Notes: generated by a model not told the origin, from the sequence alone. A DNA stretch of 57,298 bases from Candidatus Endomicrobiellum calonymphae (GCA_031269945.1 JAISYK010000010.1:1-57298); one strand, 5' to 3'. Counted from the first letter of the stretch, positions 1-9,958 are shown. Numbers and translations are program-made.

Positions 1-167
1 GCTCTCCCTTCCTTCTTGACAACCGACAATTCTCCATCTTTAAGAATTTTATTTTCTATCTCTTTAAGCTTTTTACGCTCTGCCATGAAAGTGTTGATTT
101 CTTTTTCAATCTTCTTAATGGCTGCTTCCTGATTGTTCGGTTTTATCGTAAGCACTTTTAATTTCAT
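1..167 (-). CDS. Hypothetical protein, N-terminal part only
   Basis: An open reading frame on the minus strand starts with ATG at 167 and runs off the left edge of the window, giving about 55 residues. It begins MKLKVLTIKPNN and is rich in Lys and Glu, which suggests a coiled coil. No family is recognised. No clear ribosome binding site precedes it; the best candidate is a weak AAGAAC. It could be a real gene or the surviving 5' end of a broken one. Confidence 0.35.
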   Translation of the reverse strand, partial: MKLKVLTIKPNNQEAAIKKIEKEINTFMAERKKLKEIENKILKDGELSVVKKEGR

Positions 168-394
168 TTATAGTTTTTTGAGTTCTTTAAAATTTTTCAG
201 CGATTTTGTCTGCTATTATGCTAGTTATAGTAATCACATTCTGTAAGAGTCAAATTAGTAAATATAATTCAAAGTAATAATTTTTCACTTATTTTTTGTT
301 TATATCCATATTTTTATTGTACTTATGTTTATTACGATATGTAAGATTGGTAAAACAAAATGTTTTTCAAAGTGTTCGAATATTTTTTTATTCA

Positions 395-424
395 TTGATA
401 AAATTATTCTAAAAGTGTTAGAAT
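395..424 (+). promoter_or_regulatory. Candidate sigma-70 promoter for proB
   Basis: TTGATA at 395-400 is followed after 18 bases by TAGAAT at 419-424. Transcription would start about 35 bases before the GTG start of proB. The match is moderate and the surroundings are AT-rich, so chance resemblance is possible. Confidence 0.35.
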
Positions 425-465
425 TTGGACGTTGACTAAGTGACTAATTAAAAAGGGTTAGAATA

Positions 466-1563
466 GTGAAAATAGTTATAAAATTGGGTACAAGCACTCT
501 TATCGATAAAGACGGTTCGTTAAATAAAAAATATATATCAGAGTTAGCTTTAAGTCTTGATGAGCTTCAAAAGGAAAATCATAAATTTTTAATTGTGAGC
601 TCTGGTGCTATAGGTGCGGGCTGCAATCGTTTAAATATAAATGTCAAACTCAAAAGATTGAGGGAAAAGCAAGCGTTTGCAGCTGTCGGGCAGCCTTTAG
701 TTATAAATGCGTATTCGGATGCTTTTGCTGAGTATGGTAAGACGATTGCTCAGATTCTTCTTACAAGAGACGATTTTGACAAAAGAGATAAATACTTAAA
801 TATGAGAAATACTTTAAATACTCTAATTAGAAAAAATGTTGTGCCTATAATAAATGAGAATGATTCTGTTGCTGTGGAGGAAATAAACTTCGGGGATAAC
901 GATACTTTGTCGGCTTTAGTTTCCGCTGCGACGAATGCTGACAAGCTTATAATTTTCACGGATGTTGACGGTATTTATGATGCATATCCTTCAAAAAACT
1001 CTGTTATACCTAGAATAGAAAAAATTACTGAAAAAATTGAAAAATTGGCTACGAGTAGTTCTTCAAGTGGGAAAGGTACTGGCGGTATGAAGACAAAAAT
1101 AATAGCCGCTAAAATAGCTGTGGCTTCAGGTGTAGATACAATAATAACGAATGGTTCGAAACTTAATTTGTTAAGAGATATTGTCTTCAGCGGTGACCAA
1201 ATAGGTACGGTTATCAAAGCAAGACAGCAGAGTTTTGAAGAAAAGAAATCATGGATAGCTTTTAGTAAAAAAGTTAAGGGTACAATTTTTGTAAACGCTA
1301 AAGCGATGGAAGCTTTGGTGAGTAAAGGGAAAAGTCTTCTTGCTGTTGGAATAACGAAAGTAAGCGGAAATTTTGAGAGAGGCGATTCTGTGAGTGTTTC
1401 TAATTCTGAAGATAATAATAAAGATTTTGCTAGAGGTTTAACTAATTATGACAACGAAGTTATTGAAAAGATAAAAGGCAAAAAAGTTTTTGAGATTGAG
1501 AAAATTATAGATGCAACTGATGATGAGATCATACATCGCGATAATTTAGCTATATTATGGTGA
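466..1563 (+). CDS. proB: Glutamate 5-kinase with PUA domain
   Basis: ProB phosphorylates L-glutamate with ATP to gamma-glutamyl phosphate, the first committed step of proline synthesis in the cytosol. The amino acid kinase domain fills roughly residues 1-260: KLGTSTLID near 6-14, SSGAIGAG at 45-52, NENDSV at 130-135, FGDNDTLSA at 142-150 and GTGGMKTK at 204-211. A C-terminal PUA domain follows from about residue 275. The length of 365 aa is normal for the PUA-containing form. The GTG start is chosen because AAAAGGG lies nine bases upstream. The usual partner proA is not in the window: the DNA downstream is decayed and shows no ProA motifs, so it must lie elsewhere if the pathway works. Confidence 0.93.
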   Translation: MKIVIKLGTSTLIDKDGSLNKKYISELALSLDELQKENHKFLIVSSGAIGAGCNRLNINVKLKRLREKQAFAAVGQPLVINAYSDAFAEYGKTIAQILLTRDDFDKRDKYLNMRNTLNTLIRKNVVPIINENDSVAVEEINFGDNDTLSALVSAATNADKLIIFTDVDGIYDAYPSKNSVIPRIEKITEKIEKLATSSSSSGKGTGGMKTKIIAAKIAVASGVDTIITNGSKLNLLRDIVFSGDQIGTVIKARQQSFEEKKSWIAFSKKVKGTIFVNAKAMEALVSKGKSLLAVGITKVSGNFERGDSVSVSNSEDNNKDFARGLTNYDNEVIEKIKGKKVFEIEKIIDATDDEIIHRDNLAILW

Positions 1564-2681
1564 GGAAATATCTTCATAATAGCTCTTGTTAATGTAGTGT
1601 AGGTTTTTTTAACGTGCAAAGTGGTGTTTAGGGTGAAACCAGTTTTATTGAGTTTGTAAGAACATTTCTAAGATTTTGTCGTCTTCCACATCTGAAAGTG
1701 TGCTGTGGCTTTTGGTTTTTTTAATTGTATGGCTCGGTTTAGGTATTTACGCACTTTTAATTAGCAGATTTTTATCGTATTTTGGTTTATAGTTTTGCCC
1801 CGAGGTAAATTTTTCATCGAAAGTTTCTATTTTTGTAAAGCGATTTTCGACGCTTGTTTTTGGGGTTGCTGGAATTTTAAGGCTCCAAGGTTTATTCGTT
1901 TTATGCTGTTATTAGAAACAATGTCCGAAAAAATATTATATCCATCCTTACATACTTGCCCTTCCCTTCTTTTTAATTATCATAGTAGAACTGTCAAATC
2001 AAAACAAAAAGTTGTACTAAAACCTACTAAAGTACATTTTTCCCATTTTTCGGTATTTCTTTAGTTTGGGGTGTGGGGTTGTCTTAAATTTATTGTCTAT
2101 ACTTGTTTTTTTTTGAGTTCGTGCTCCAAATGAGATGACAATATTTTTTTGCTCTGCTTTCAAAAATATTTTTGATATTTGTGGTTTTTATTTTAAATTC
2201 AAAAAATATTATCTTCTTATTTAAAGTAGTTGTTTTTTTTTCTGAAAGTTTTAATATATTCGAGAAACTTTATAAATTATAGATTTTGTTTATTTTGATT
2301 GTATCTCCACGTTTAATATTATTATAGCTTTCGAAACAATTGAAAAGAATTTTGTATTTTTAGGTATAAAAAAATAGGCTGTACCGTATGCAAGGGAATT
2401 ACTGTTTAGAGCGATGATAGATAGTATTCTGCTGCGGACTTGAAAAATCTGTTAAAAGTTTTGTTTGTAAAAAAAGAAATGCCATATAACCTTCGCATAT
2501 AATACAATTTTATTTTATATTTTCTTCAGAGAGCACGAAATATTCTTTGAAATTCGTATGGGAATTGCATAAAACTGTTTAATTTTCATAAAATAAGAGA
2601 GCTAATTTTTAGTTTCATTTACGTTTTGTGTAGATATTTTAAGTGTTTTTCAGATAATGTATCGATCAGAAATTTATTTAG
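1564..2681. other. 1.1 kb without an intact gene
   Basis: All frames are interrupted. An 89-codon open frame at 1795-2064 has no family resemblance and no ribosome binding site. The composition is T-rich on the plus strand. This is probably decayed coding sequence, but no parent gene can be named. Confidence 0.5.
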
Positions 2682-4913
2682 CTAAATAAATTTAATATTT
2701 GCTATTTTGGCAAGTAATTTTTTCCACTGCCCATTTTCAAATAAAACTACAAGTTTTAAATTGTCTCCAGTGCCGCTCTGCTCGATGACTTTGCCTTTCC
2801 CAAAGGTAGAATGTAAAACTGTTGCTCCTATTTTGTATGAATTTGTATCTTTGATTGTGCTAATGGATGGACTGTTATTTATCTCATAATCATAGGCGTT
2901 TTTGTAAACAGGTTCGATTTTAAAGTGCTTTTTGTTAAAATTTTTAAAATTTAAATTTTGTTTCAGTGCGGTGAAATCGTATGTAAGGCCTGCTTCTGTA
3001 ATAAATCGCGATGGTATGTTCCACCTTATTTTGCCATAAACGGTTCTTTCAGTTGACCAGCATAAATATAAATTTTTTTTTGCTCTTGTCATTCCAACAT
3101 ACATAAGTCTCCTTTCCTCTTCTAATTCTTCATCATTATAAGTGCATTCCCAAATTGGCAATAATCCTTCTTCAAGACCGCATATAAAAACATATTCAAA
3201 CTCCAATCCTTTGGCCAAATGTAAAGTCATTAAGAGTACATTTTCTTTTGATTCATCAAGAGAATCTGTGTCACTTGCTAGAGCAATTTGTGTGAGATAT
3301 CCTGCAAGCGATTTGTCTGGAGAACGATTTTCAAAGTCTTTAATGGCGGAAATTAATTCTTGTATGTTTTCTATTTTTGTTTTTGATTCAGGAGTATTTT
3401 CAATTTCAAGTTCTTTTAAATATCCTGAATGCATTATGATTTTTTCAGATATTGTTTTAGCGGAAGCACATTTCTTTAACTTTGAAAAAGTTTCAATAAG
3501 TTGCATGAAGGAGTTTAAAGCTTTTAGGGCTCCTTTTGCTACGCCTGATTGATGTGCTAAAGGTATGGTTTCCCATAGTGAAATATTTTTTAGTAATGCA
3601 AATTTTTCAAGTGTTTTTAGAGACGTTTTCCCGATGCCTCTTCTAGGAACATTAATAATTCTTTTGAAGCTTAGGTTGTCATTTTGGTTGTGTATGAGTT
3701 TTAAGTAAGCTATGATGTCTTTGACTTCAGTGCGATCATAAAATTTTAGTGCTCCCATGAGAGTATAAGGTATTCCAGATCTCCTGAATGCGTCCTCAAA
3801 CGCTCGAGATTGAGCGTTTGTTCTGTAGAAGACTGCAAAATTTGAAAGCTTGTGCCTATATGATTCTAATAAAATCAAGTTGGCAACTTTTGTCGCTTCA
3901 TCGTTCTCGTTTATAGCTTTTATAACTATTACTGATCCGTTATCGGGATTTTCCGTCCATAGCTGTTTATCTATTCTTGCGTTATTGTGTTTTACTACTT
4001 TATAAGCTGTTGATAAAATCTTTGGCGTTGATCTGTAATTCTGTTCTAGCTTTACTGATTTTGCATTCGGATAATCTTTATTAAAATTTAAAATATTATT
4101 TATATCGGCTCCTCTCCACGAATATACCGATTGATCATCGTCTCCTACGACGCAAAGATTACGATGCTTCCCTGCGAGCAATCTTGCGAGTGTATATTGA
4201 GCATGATTTGTATCTTGATATTCGTCAATCATGATATATTTAAATTTTTCCTGATAGTGTTCTAGTATTGCCGGAAACTGCCGCAAGGTTGAAACAGTTT
4301 GCATTATTAAATCACCAAAATCAAAAGCACTTGCTTTTTTCAATTTTTTTTGATAGAGCCCGTAAATTCTTGATATTGTGGATTCAAAAAGATTATCTAA
4401 TTGTTCAGCTTCAGATGCCACGTCTAACGGAAATTTTAAGTCATCTTTGGCACGACTTATTTTATTTACTATAGTCGATACTTTAAATTTTTTTTCATCA
4501 ATATTTAGTTCTCTCATACAATCTATGACTGCATTTTTCTGATCCATGAAATCGTATATTAAAAAGTTTGAATCTTTTAAATTTATTTTTGAAGATTCAA
4601 CACGTAAGAAGTGTGCACAGAAAGAATGAAATGTGGATATCCATATGTTTTGATAAGCTTGACTTAAATTGTTCACTCTTTTTTTCATCTCGATGGCGGC
4701 TTTGTTTGTGAATGTGACAGCTAAAATGGAGCACGGTGCTACGCCAGAGGAAATTAGGTACGCTATTCTGTGAACAATAACTCTGGTTTTACCTGTTCCT
4801 GCTCCCGCAAGGATTATTGAGGGGCCATCAGTACAAAAAACAGCTTCTACTTGAGAAGGATTTAAATTTTTAGTTAAAATTTCTTTCATTTTTTTAATCG
4901 CACTATCTACCAC
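2682..4913 (-). CDS. pcrA: UvrD/PcrA-type ATP-dependent DNA helicase
   Basis: This is a superfamily 1A 3'-5' DNA helicase of the UvrD/Rep/PcrA group, acting in repair and in removing proteins from DNA. Visible motifs are Walker A GAGTGKT at 37-43, motif Ia TFTNKAA near 67-73, Walker B DEYQDTN at 230-236, motif III GDDDQSVYSWRGA near 257-270, QNYRS near 294, and the late motif LMTLHLAKGLEFEYVF. A Tudor-like C-terminal segment (GATVLHSTFGKGKV) matches PcrA-type proteins. The length of 743 aa is typical. The start is uncertain: GTG at 4913 sits almost on a TATAAT-like sequence, so the ATG eight codons further in (4889) may be the true start. The gene stands alone, divergent from the nitroreductase gene. 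Confidence 0.93.
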   Translation of the reverse strand: MVDSAIKKMKEILTKNLNPSQVEAVFCTDGPSIILAGAGTGKTRVIVHRIAYLISSGVAPCSILAVTFTNKAAIEMKKRVNNLSQAYQNIWISTFHSFCAHFLRVESSKINLKDSNFLIYDFMDQKNAVIDCMRELNIDEKKFKVSTIVNKISRAKDDLKFPLDVASEAEQLDNLFESTISRIYGLYQKKLKKASAFDFGDLIMQTVSTLRQFPAILEHYQEKFKYIMIDEYQDTNHAQYTLARLLAGKHRNLCVVGDDDQSVYSWRGADINNILNFNKDYPNAKSVKLEQNYRSTPKILSTAYKVVKHNNARIDKQLWTENPDNGSVIVIKAINENDEATKVANLILLESYRHKLSNFAVFYRTNAQSRAFEDAFRRSGIPYTLMGALKFYDRTEVKDIIAYLKLIHNQNDNLSFKRIINVPRRGIGKTSLKTLEKFALLKNISLWETIPLAHQSGVAKGALKALNSFMQLIETFSKLKKCASAKTISEKIIMHSGYLKELEIENTPESKTKIENIQELISAIKDFENRSPDKSLAGYLTQIALASDTDSLDESKENVLLMTLHLAKGLEFEYVFICGLEEGLLPIWECTYNDEELEEERRLMYVGMTRAKKNLYLCWSTERTVYGKIRWNIPSRFITEAGLTYDFTALKQNLNFKNFNKKHFKIEPVYKNAYDYEINNSPSISTIKDTNSYKIGATVLHSTFGKGKVIEQSGTGDNLKLVVLFENGQWKKLLAKIANIKFI

Positions 4914-5105
4914 ATTATATCTAAAAATTTTTGATATAATCCGGAAATATAACTAAAAAGTGTTTTATTATAATTTTTTTGATGGAATGTCTTCAAAGTT
5001 GTATTAATTTTAATGACAGAAAATCAAAATTTATAAAAATGACAAGAACTGATGAAGGGTTTCTAGTTGGGATGGTATTAAATAAAATTAATTTTGGAGG
5101 ATAAA

Positions 5106-5606
5106 GTGGATATTTTGCTTGAGAGGAAGAGTGTTCGCAAGTATTCGAATGAGGATGTTGAGAAGGAAGATTTGGATTATATTTTGCATGCTGCAATGTC
5201 TGCACCTACTGCAAGAAATACAAGATGCTACTCATTTGTAGTATTAAAAGATAAAAAAACTCATGAAAAAATTGCTGAAATACATCATGCTGCACAAATG
5301 ATATTGCAGGCTCCTTTAGCAATTTTAGTTGTAGGTGATGAAAATGTAGCTTTTGAAGAGTATTTATCACAAGATTGTTCAGCTGCAACGCAAAACATTC
5401 TTCTTGCAGCAACTACAAGAGGCTATGGATCGGTTTGGTGTGGTGTTTATTCAAACGAAAAAATTTCAAAAGCTGTTGAAAAACTTTTTAATCTTCCAGA
5501 AAATATTAAGGCCTTTTCTATTGTAGTCATAGGGAAATCTGCCGATAATAACCTTCCTAAAGACAGGTGGCAACCTGAAAAGATTAAGTATGAGACTTGG
5601 GAATGA
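5106..5606 (+). CDS. Nitroreductase family flavoprotein
   Basis: This 166-residue protein belongs to the FMN-dependent nitroreductase fold, whose members reduce nitro compounds, quinones or flavins with NAD(P)H. The N-terminal RKSVRKY motif binds FMN phosphate, AMSAPTARN follows, and GYGSVWCGVY and VVIGKS form the C-terminal half. GTG at 5106 is chosen because GGAGG at 5096-5100 lies five bases before it; a TTG upstream would place the ribosome binding site inside the gene. The stop overlaps the argS start as ATGA, so the two are translationally coupled. The natural substrate cannot be told from sequence. Confidence 0.85.
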   Translation: MDILLERKSVRKYSNEDVEKEDLDYILHAAMSAPTARNTRCYSFVVLKDKKTHEKIAEIHHAAQMILQAPLAILVVGDENVAFEEYLSQDCSAATQNILLAATTRGYGSVWCGVYSNEKISKAVEKLFNLPENIKAFSIVVIGKSADNNLPKDRWQPEKIKYETWE

Positions 5607-7264
5607 TAAAGCAACAGGTATTGGCCAGTTTAAATAGCGTGCTTGCAAAATATTTAAATAATAAAGGTGTGCATGGTGATTTTAATTTTACCCTAGAGGT
5701 TCCGCCAAAAAATATTGATGCTGATTTTGCCATGAATGCGGCGATGCTTATAGCGAAAAAACTTAAAGTAAATCCAAAAATCATTGCTGAAGGACTTGTG
5801 GAAATTATACTGAAAGAAATCTCTGATGTTATAGAAAAAGCTGAAATAGCCGGGAATGGTTTTATTAACCTGTATGTTAAAGATGAAGTTATTTATAAGA
5901 CACTTAAAAAAATTCTTGTGGAAAAGAATAAATATGGTAGTATGCCTAAGAAAAATAAAAAAAAAAAGGTCTTGTTGGAGTTTGTCTCGGCTAATCCCAC
6001 CGGACCTTTACATGTAGGACATGGGCGAGGTGCTGCGATAGGTGATTCTCTTGCTAGAATATTGAAATATTTGGGATATGATGTTACTAAAGAGTACTAT
6101 TTGAACGACGCTGGGAATCAAATGTTTATTTTGGCGGAATCTACTAAGATTCGATATAAGCAAATGACGAATGTGAAAATTGATTTCCCTGAAGATCTCT
6201 ATCAGGGTAGATATATTGTTGATATTGCAAAACGCCTATTTTCTGAAGGTAAGGATATAAATGAAGTAGATTTTAAATATGAAACTATAAAGGATATTTT
6301 GAAAACTATAAAAGATGATTTAAAAAATTTTGCGGTTGAATTTGACAGTTGGATTTTTGAAAGTAAATTGGCTTTTGTTGAAGATAAAAATGGAAGGACA
6401 AAAGTTGATGAAGTGTGTGAGAATCTGTTTGTAAAGAACGAAGCTTACATAGAAGGCGAGGCACTATGGCTTTCTTCTTCGAAGTTTGGCGATACTAAAG
6501 ATAGAGTTTTGAGGAGAAGCAACGGCAAATATACTTACCTTGCTTCAGACGTAGCGTATCATAAAAATAAGTTTGAAAGAGGTTTCACAAAGCTTATAAA
6601 TTTGTGGGGAGCAGATCATCATGGATATGTTGCAAGAATAAAAGCTTGCGTGCAGATGTTGGGTTTTAATGACGAGGCATTGAGTATTATTCTTTATCAA
6701 CTTGTTTCTTTAACGAGAAATGGGCAGTCTGTGATTATGTCAACGCGTAATGGAGAGTTTATAACTTTGAAAGAAGTTGTGGATGAAGTTGGAAAAGATG
6801 CATGCAGGTTCTTCTTTTTGTTGCGTGATCCTAATTCTTCACTTGAATTTGATCTAGAATTAGCTAAAAAACATTCAAATGAGAACCCTGTTTTTTATGT
6901 TCAGTACGTAAATGCAAGGTGTAATTCTATTATTAGAGAGAGTAAAAATAGGGAAGATATTATTTCTGATGTTGAAACTATAAATTTTGCTTTGCTTAGT
7001 ACTAGGGAAGAAAGAAATTTAATAAAAAAACTTTCCGCATTTTGCGATACGCTTGCCATATCTGAAAAAACTATGAGTCCGCATCATTTTACGACCTATT
7101 TAATTGAACTTGCGGATGTGTATCATAAATTCTATGAAAAATGTCGAGTTTTGACAGATGATAGAAAGCTTACTTCTGCAAGACTCAAACTTATCGAGAG
7201 TGTCATGATAATAATTAAAAACGGATTGAATCTTTTAGGAGTTTCTGTTCCGGATAAAATGTAA
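5603..7264 (+). CDS. argS: Arginyl-tRNA synthetase
   Basis: ArgS charges tRNA-Arg with arginine. The N-terminal Add-1 domain is followed by the class I signature SANPTGPLHVGHGR, with the HIGH motif as HVGH at about 137-140. GADHHGYVARI and the DALR anticodon-binding domain (from about 430) follow. The KMSKS loop is replaced by MSTRNGEF; a divergent loop is common in ArgRS and does not imply loss of function. The 553-residue length is normal. ATG at 5603 overlaps the preceding stop; the TTG two codons upstream is less likely. The 3' side opens into a large decayed region. Confidence 0.94.
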   Translation: MIKQQVLASLNSVLAKYLNNKGVHGDFNFTLEVPPKNIDADFAMNAAMLIAKKLKVNPKIIAEGLVEIILKEISDVIEKAEIAGNGFINLYVKDEVIYKTLKKILVEKNKYGSMPKKNKKKKVLLEFVSANPTGPLHVGHGRGAAIGDSLARILKYLGYDVTKEYYLNDAGNQMFILAESTKIRYKQMTNVKIDFPEDLYQGRYIVDIAKRLFSEGKDINEVDFKYETIKDILKTIKDDLKNFAVEFDSWIFESKLAFVEDKNGRTKVDEVCENLFVKNEAYIEGEALWLSSSKFGDTKDRVLRRSNGKYTYLASDVAYHKNKFERGFTKLINLWGADHHGYVARIKACVQMLGFNDEALSIILYQLVSLTRNGQSVIMSTRNGEFITLKEVVDEVGKDACRFFFLLRDPNSSLEFDLELAKKHSNENPVFYVQYVNARCNSIIRESKNREDIISDVETINFALLSTREERNLIKKLSAFCDTLAISEKTMSPHHFTTYLIELADVYHKFYEKCRVLTDDRKLTSARLKLIESVMIIIKNGLNLLGVSVPDKM

Positions 7265-7989
7265 AAAATAGAGTTTTTTGCATGATGACGAGTTGTAATT
7301 AAAATTAAGCGAAAAATTAAATATATCGTAAGAATAAGTAACCAGGTAATCAAACAGAAAACATGTAGAGAGTAGTCTCATTAGTTTTTTTATGATTTTT
7401 TATAGGTTTAGTAGATGCATCTGTGGCTCCTTATGGAGCTGTATCGATTATTTTTGGGAGTTTGTTCCCTTTTAGAATCATAAAAGTTGAGGTTTGTTGT
7501 AGATTCTGAATTTTTTTGTGTTGGACGAGGATAATTGTGTGAATAATACGACTGAAAGTTGTGGAGTTACAAAATTTAAAAATCTTCGATCACAAACTGA
7601 AATTATTAAAGTCAAAACGCTTTTTTTACGTCCTATCATTAGAGTCAGATGGGAGAATTTAGTTTTTAATACATAATATGATGTTGGGTTTAAAGGTGAA
7701 ATTTATTATACTTAAACCACGGAAAGCTTGGTTTTAATTTTTTTTAAGGATAGAGAAGAGATTGATTTTGTAAAAAGAAAGTGGCTTCTTGGTCGAAGAA
7801 TCAGAAAACATATAATAATATAATGATGTGAGAGTCATAATTCATTTGACTGATAAATGTAAAAATATAGAACCTTTGGGACATTTTGGTTGTGAAATTT
7901 CTTTGAATGATTTAGAAAAAAAGAGTATTAATTTTTTGGTTTGCAAAGATAGATGTTGTAGGTAAGAGATTTAAAAATCGGAATGTTGC
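7265..7989. other. Decayed region, no gene recognised
   Basis: About 0.7 kb after argS has stops in all frames. Short phrases look like former coding sequence (for example a frame around 7740-7800 reading DREEIDFVKRKWLLGRRIRK), but no parent family is identifiable. Confidence 0.45.
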
Positions 7990-8790
7990 TTAGTTGTTCT
8001 GATGTACAGTGAGAAGAAGATGTAAGAACTACTATAGCAATTTTGCAGTGGATTTATAAATGCTGGACATATGTCAAGTTGTGCTGGCTTTATTTTAAAG
8101 GTTGGCAATAAAAATATTTTATTTTGTGGAAATTTAGGAAGCAGTCAATTTAGCTTTTATTGTAGCCAGCTTATACTAATGATGTAAATAAAATAAATAA
8201 AGGGATAGCGCAAACTTTTAGAGATGGTTTAATGTTGGCGATTGCTGTGATAAGGATTGTTTTGGTTTGAGTTCTATCGAAAGATAGAACTCAAGAAGTT
8301 TTGTATGAACTTAAACTTATATAATAAGATTGAGAAAAGTTTCCAAAAGAGTGCCTATTTATTCCATATCTCATGGTGCTGATATAGCATGCCTGCTTTA
8401 TATTTTTGTATCAGAAAAAATTGAGTTTCAAGAGATTGCCGTCTAAATTTTGTGACGATTGATTTTTAATTAATGTGCATAAAAAAGAATTTGCTCTATG
8501 CCTGGAAGCATAAAATTAAAAATGAGGAGAGATTATATAATAAGTAAATGGATTTTAACTTCTAAAAATGGTGATATGCATGAAAAAAAAATCAGAGCAA
8601 TTTTTGCAAAAAATTTTTGAGGGTCAAGATGTTTTTATAGCAATAGTTGATAAGAAATTATGTGAATCCAGAAAGTGATGCTGGACTTTTAGTTCAAAAT
8701 AAAAACCTACATTGTGATGTTAAAATTTTTGCAAAAATGAGAAAGTATGATGTTTCTCATGGATTATGTGGATTTTGAAATGTCTTAAGA
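7990..8790 (+). pseudogene. Remnant of an RNA-processing metallo-beta-lactamase (CPSF/RMMBL type) enzyme
   Basis: Fragments in shifting frames line up, in order, with beta-CASP exonucleases of the metallo-beta-lactamase fold. EEDVRTTIAILQ (about 8015-8050) corresponds to the family's YTEEDV segment. FINAGHMSSCAGF then KNILFCGNLGS (about 8050-8145) correspond to the AGH motif and the FSGDLG motif, with Asp changed to Asn. RTQEVLYEL (about 8286-8312) matches the GRTQELLYEL segment, and KVSKRVPIYSISHGADIA (about 8335-8388) matches the KVPKIPIYLDSPMA segment. At least three frameshifts and several stops separate them. The end is uncertain; a frame near 8700-8780 may be the RMMBL tail. Clearly non-functional. 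Confidence 0.55.
8268..8292 (+). repeat. Perfect 10-bp inverted repeat inside the pseudogene
   Basis: GAGTTCTATC and GATAGAACTC flank the five-base loop GAAAA. No T-run follows, so it is not a standard terminator. It lies where the beta-CASP remnant should encode the segment just before RTQE. Confidence 0.6.
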
Positions 8791-9039
8791 GTGGTCTTCG
8801 AAGCAAAAGTGTTGAAATATATAATTGAAAATATATAGTATATAAAGCACATTCAAATATAAAGGATAGTCAGAGTATTATGTGAAAAACTCTTGCTGAG
8901 AATTTTAAATATCTGAAATAAATTAAGTTAAGCGATTTTGAGAGTCAATATTGCCTAATATAAAACCAATCTTTCCAAACTCGCTTAAAGTTTAATTTTT
9001 TAAATGTTGAGATTAAACAGATCTTGCCTCAAAGAAAAG

Positions 9040-9475
9040 AGCAAAAATAGTTAAAATTGCAATGTTTGAGATTTGTAATGATACTGAAACGGAGTATGAT
9101 AATATTATAAATCCAATGCAGCAGTATACATATATCGTAAAAGTACTCTAAGGTCCTCTCTAGCTACGATGATATAGTTAGGAATTCTCCGACTACTTTT
9201 TAAAAAGTTGCAAAAGATATAATTTTTATAGTGAATGATATTGTTATGTGCCCATAGTGCTTCTTTTGATTTGCTTTTTGATCACAAGTAACTTTTTCAA
9301 GTTGTTGGTATGTTCGCCAAGAACGTTTTTTGTGTTGATACTTTGAAATTCTCTGGACGATATTTAAATTTCGATTCAAGCAAACTTAAAAAATATAGCT
9401 GATGCTTTTTAGGTATTGAAATGAGCTAAAGCATAAGTAATAGTGAATGTTAGTTATGACTTTGTTCTCGGCCTC
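9040..9475 (+). pseudogene. Remnant of a DnaQ-like 3'-5' exonuclease
   Basis: Broken frames recall the exonuclease domain of the DNA polymerase III epsilon/PolC group. KIVKIAMFEICNDTETEYD with IINPM (about 9045-9125) resembles the ExoI region. Then come SYDDIVRNSP (about 9160-9190) and VAKDIIFIVND, followed by CPHSASFDLLFDH (about 9248-9285), which corresponds to the HNASFD ExoII motif. KNVFCVDTLKFSGRYL follows at about 9320-9367. At least two frameshifts and several stops interrupt it. The His-Asn of ExoII has become Pro-His, so activity would be lost even without the frameshifts. Confidence 0.6.
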
Positions 9476-9648
9476 ATGGCAAATGTATATGTGTGCTTCA
9501 TTTTCGATCAATGGTGTATGCGCAAGGGGTGGGCATCATGTTAAATAGAGCACTCTGTGTATGGTGCACATAAAATAGCTTTGGTTTAGTACTTTTTAGT
9601 ACTTATAAAATGAGTAATTAGATTCATTGTTAATAATGTGTGTGATAT

Positions 9649-9679
9649 TTGACAAAATGTGGTAGAATGATTGTATAAT
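9649..9679 (+). promoter_or_regulatory. Sigma-70 promoter
   Basis: A perfect TTGACA at 9649-9654 and a perfect TATAAT at 9674-9679 are separated by 19 bases, slightly longer than ideal. It faces the leader and the small repeat protein/glmU genes. Transcription would begin near 9686. Confidence 0.6.
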
Positions 9680-9685
9680 TGCCGG

Positions 9686-9955
9686 CGGGTTGGGAATGTG
9701 CACACAAAGTATGTAGAACGAACGGATAATGGATGTAGAGAGACTTTTTAATACTTGAGTATTGTGTGGAAAAGCCTAGTGTGTGCGGTTTAATGAAAAT
9801 GAAAAAAATCTAGCTTCGAAAATAAGAAGAGGGTGTGGGGTTTCTGGGAACATTGCTGGTAATTGACTCAGGCGATAATTGCGGAAAGATGAGAATTTAT
9901 CCAGAAGTGCGATAAATGTAACGAGAAATTGAGAACATATAGTTGTGGGGGGAGT
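9686..9955 (+). ncRNA. Candidate structured leader or small RNA (class unknown)
   Basis: This 270-nt stretch between a strong promoter and the next gene has no open frame and is noticeably richer in G than its surroundings (GCCGGCGGG at the 5' end). TGCACACA at 9699-9706 can pair with TGTGTGCG at 9780-9787, enclosing a small hairpin AATAC-TTGA-GTATT at 9749-9762. It could be a cis-regulatory leader of the downstream genes, an independent RNA, or decayed DNA. I could not match it to tmRNA, RNase P RNA, SRP RNA, 6S RNA or a known riboswitch consensus. Confidence 0.3.
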
Positions 9956-9958
9956 ATG

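Noticed and set aside
1795-2064. 89-codon open frame on the plus strand
   Set aside because: No ribosome binding site, atypical Phe/Ser/Cys-rich composition and no family resemblance; it lies in decayed DNA.
6715-6760. Loss of the KMSKS loop in ArgS as a sign of a dead enzyme
   Set aside because: Divergent KMSKS loops are usual in arginyl-tRNA synthetases, and the rest of the protein is well conserved.
8268-8292. Hairpin as a transcription terminator
   Set aside because: No T-run follows and it lies inside pseudogene sequence without an upstream gene to end.
9686-9955. Known RNA class (c-di-GMP riboswitch, T-box, glmS ribozyme, tmRNA, RNase P RNA)
   Set aside because: A short AAAGCCTAG stretch recalls the GEMM core, but the rest of the consensus is missing; hallmark sequences of the other classes are absent.
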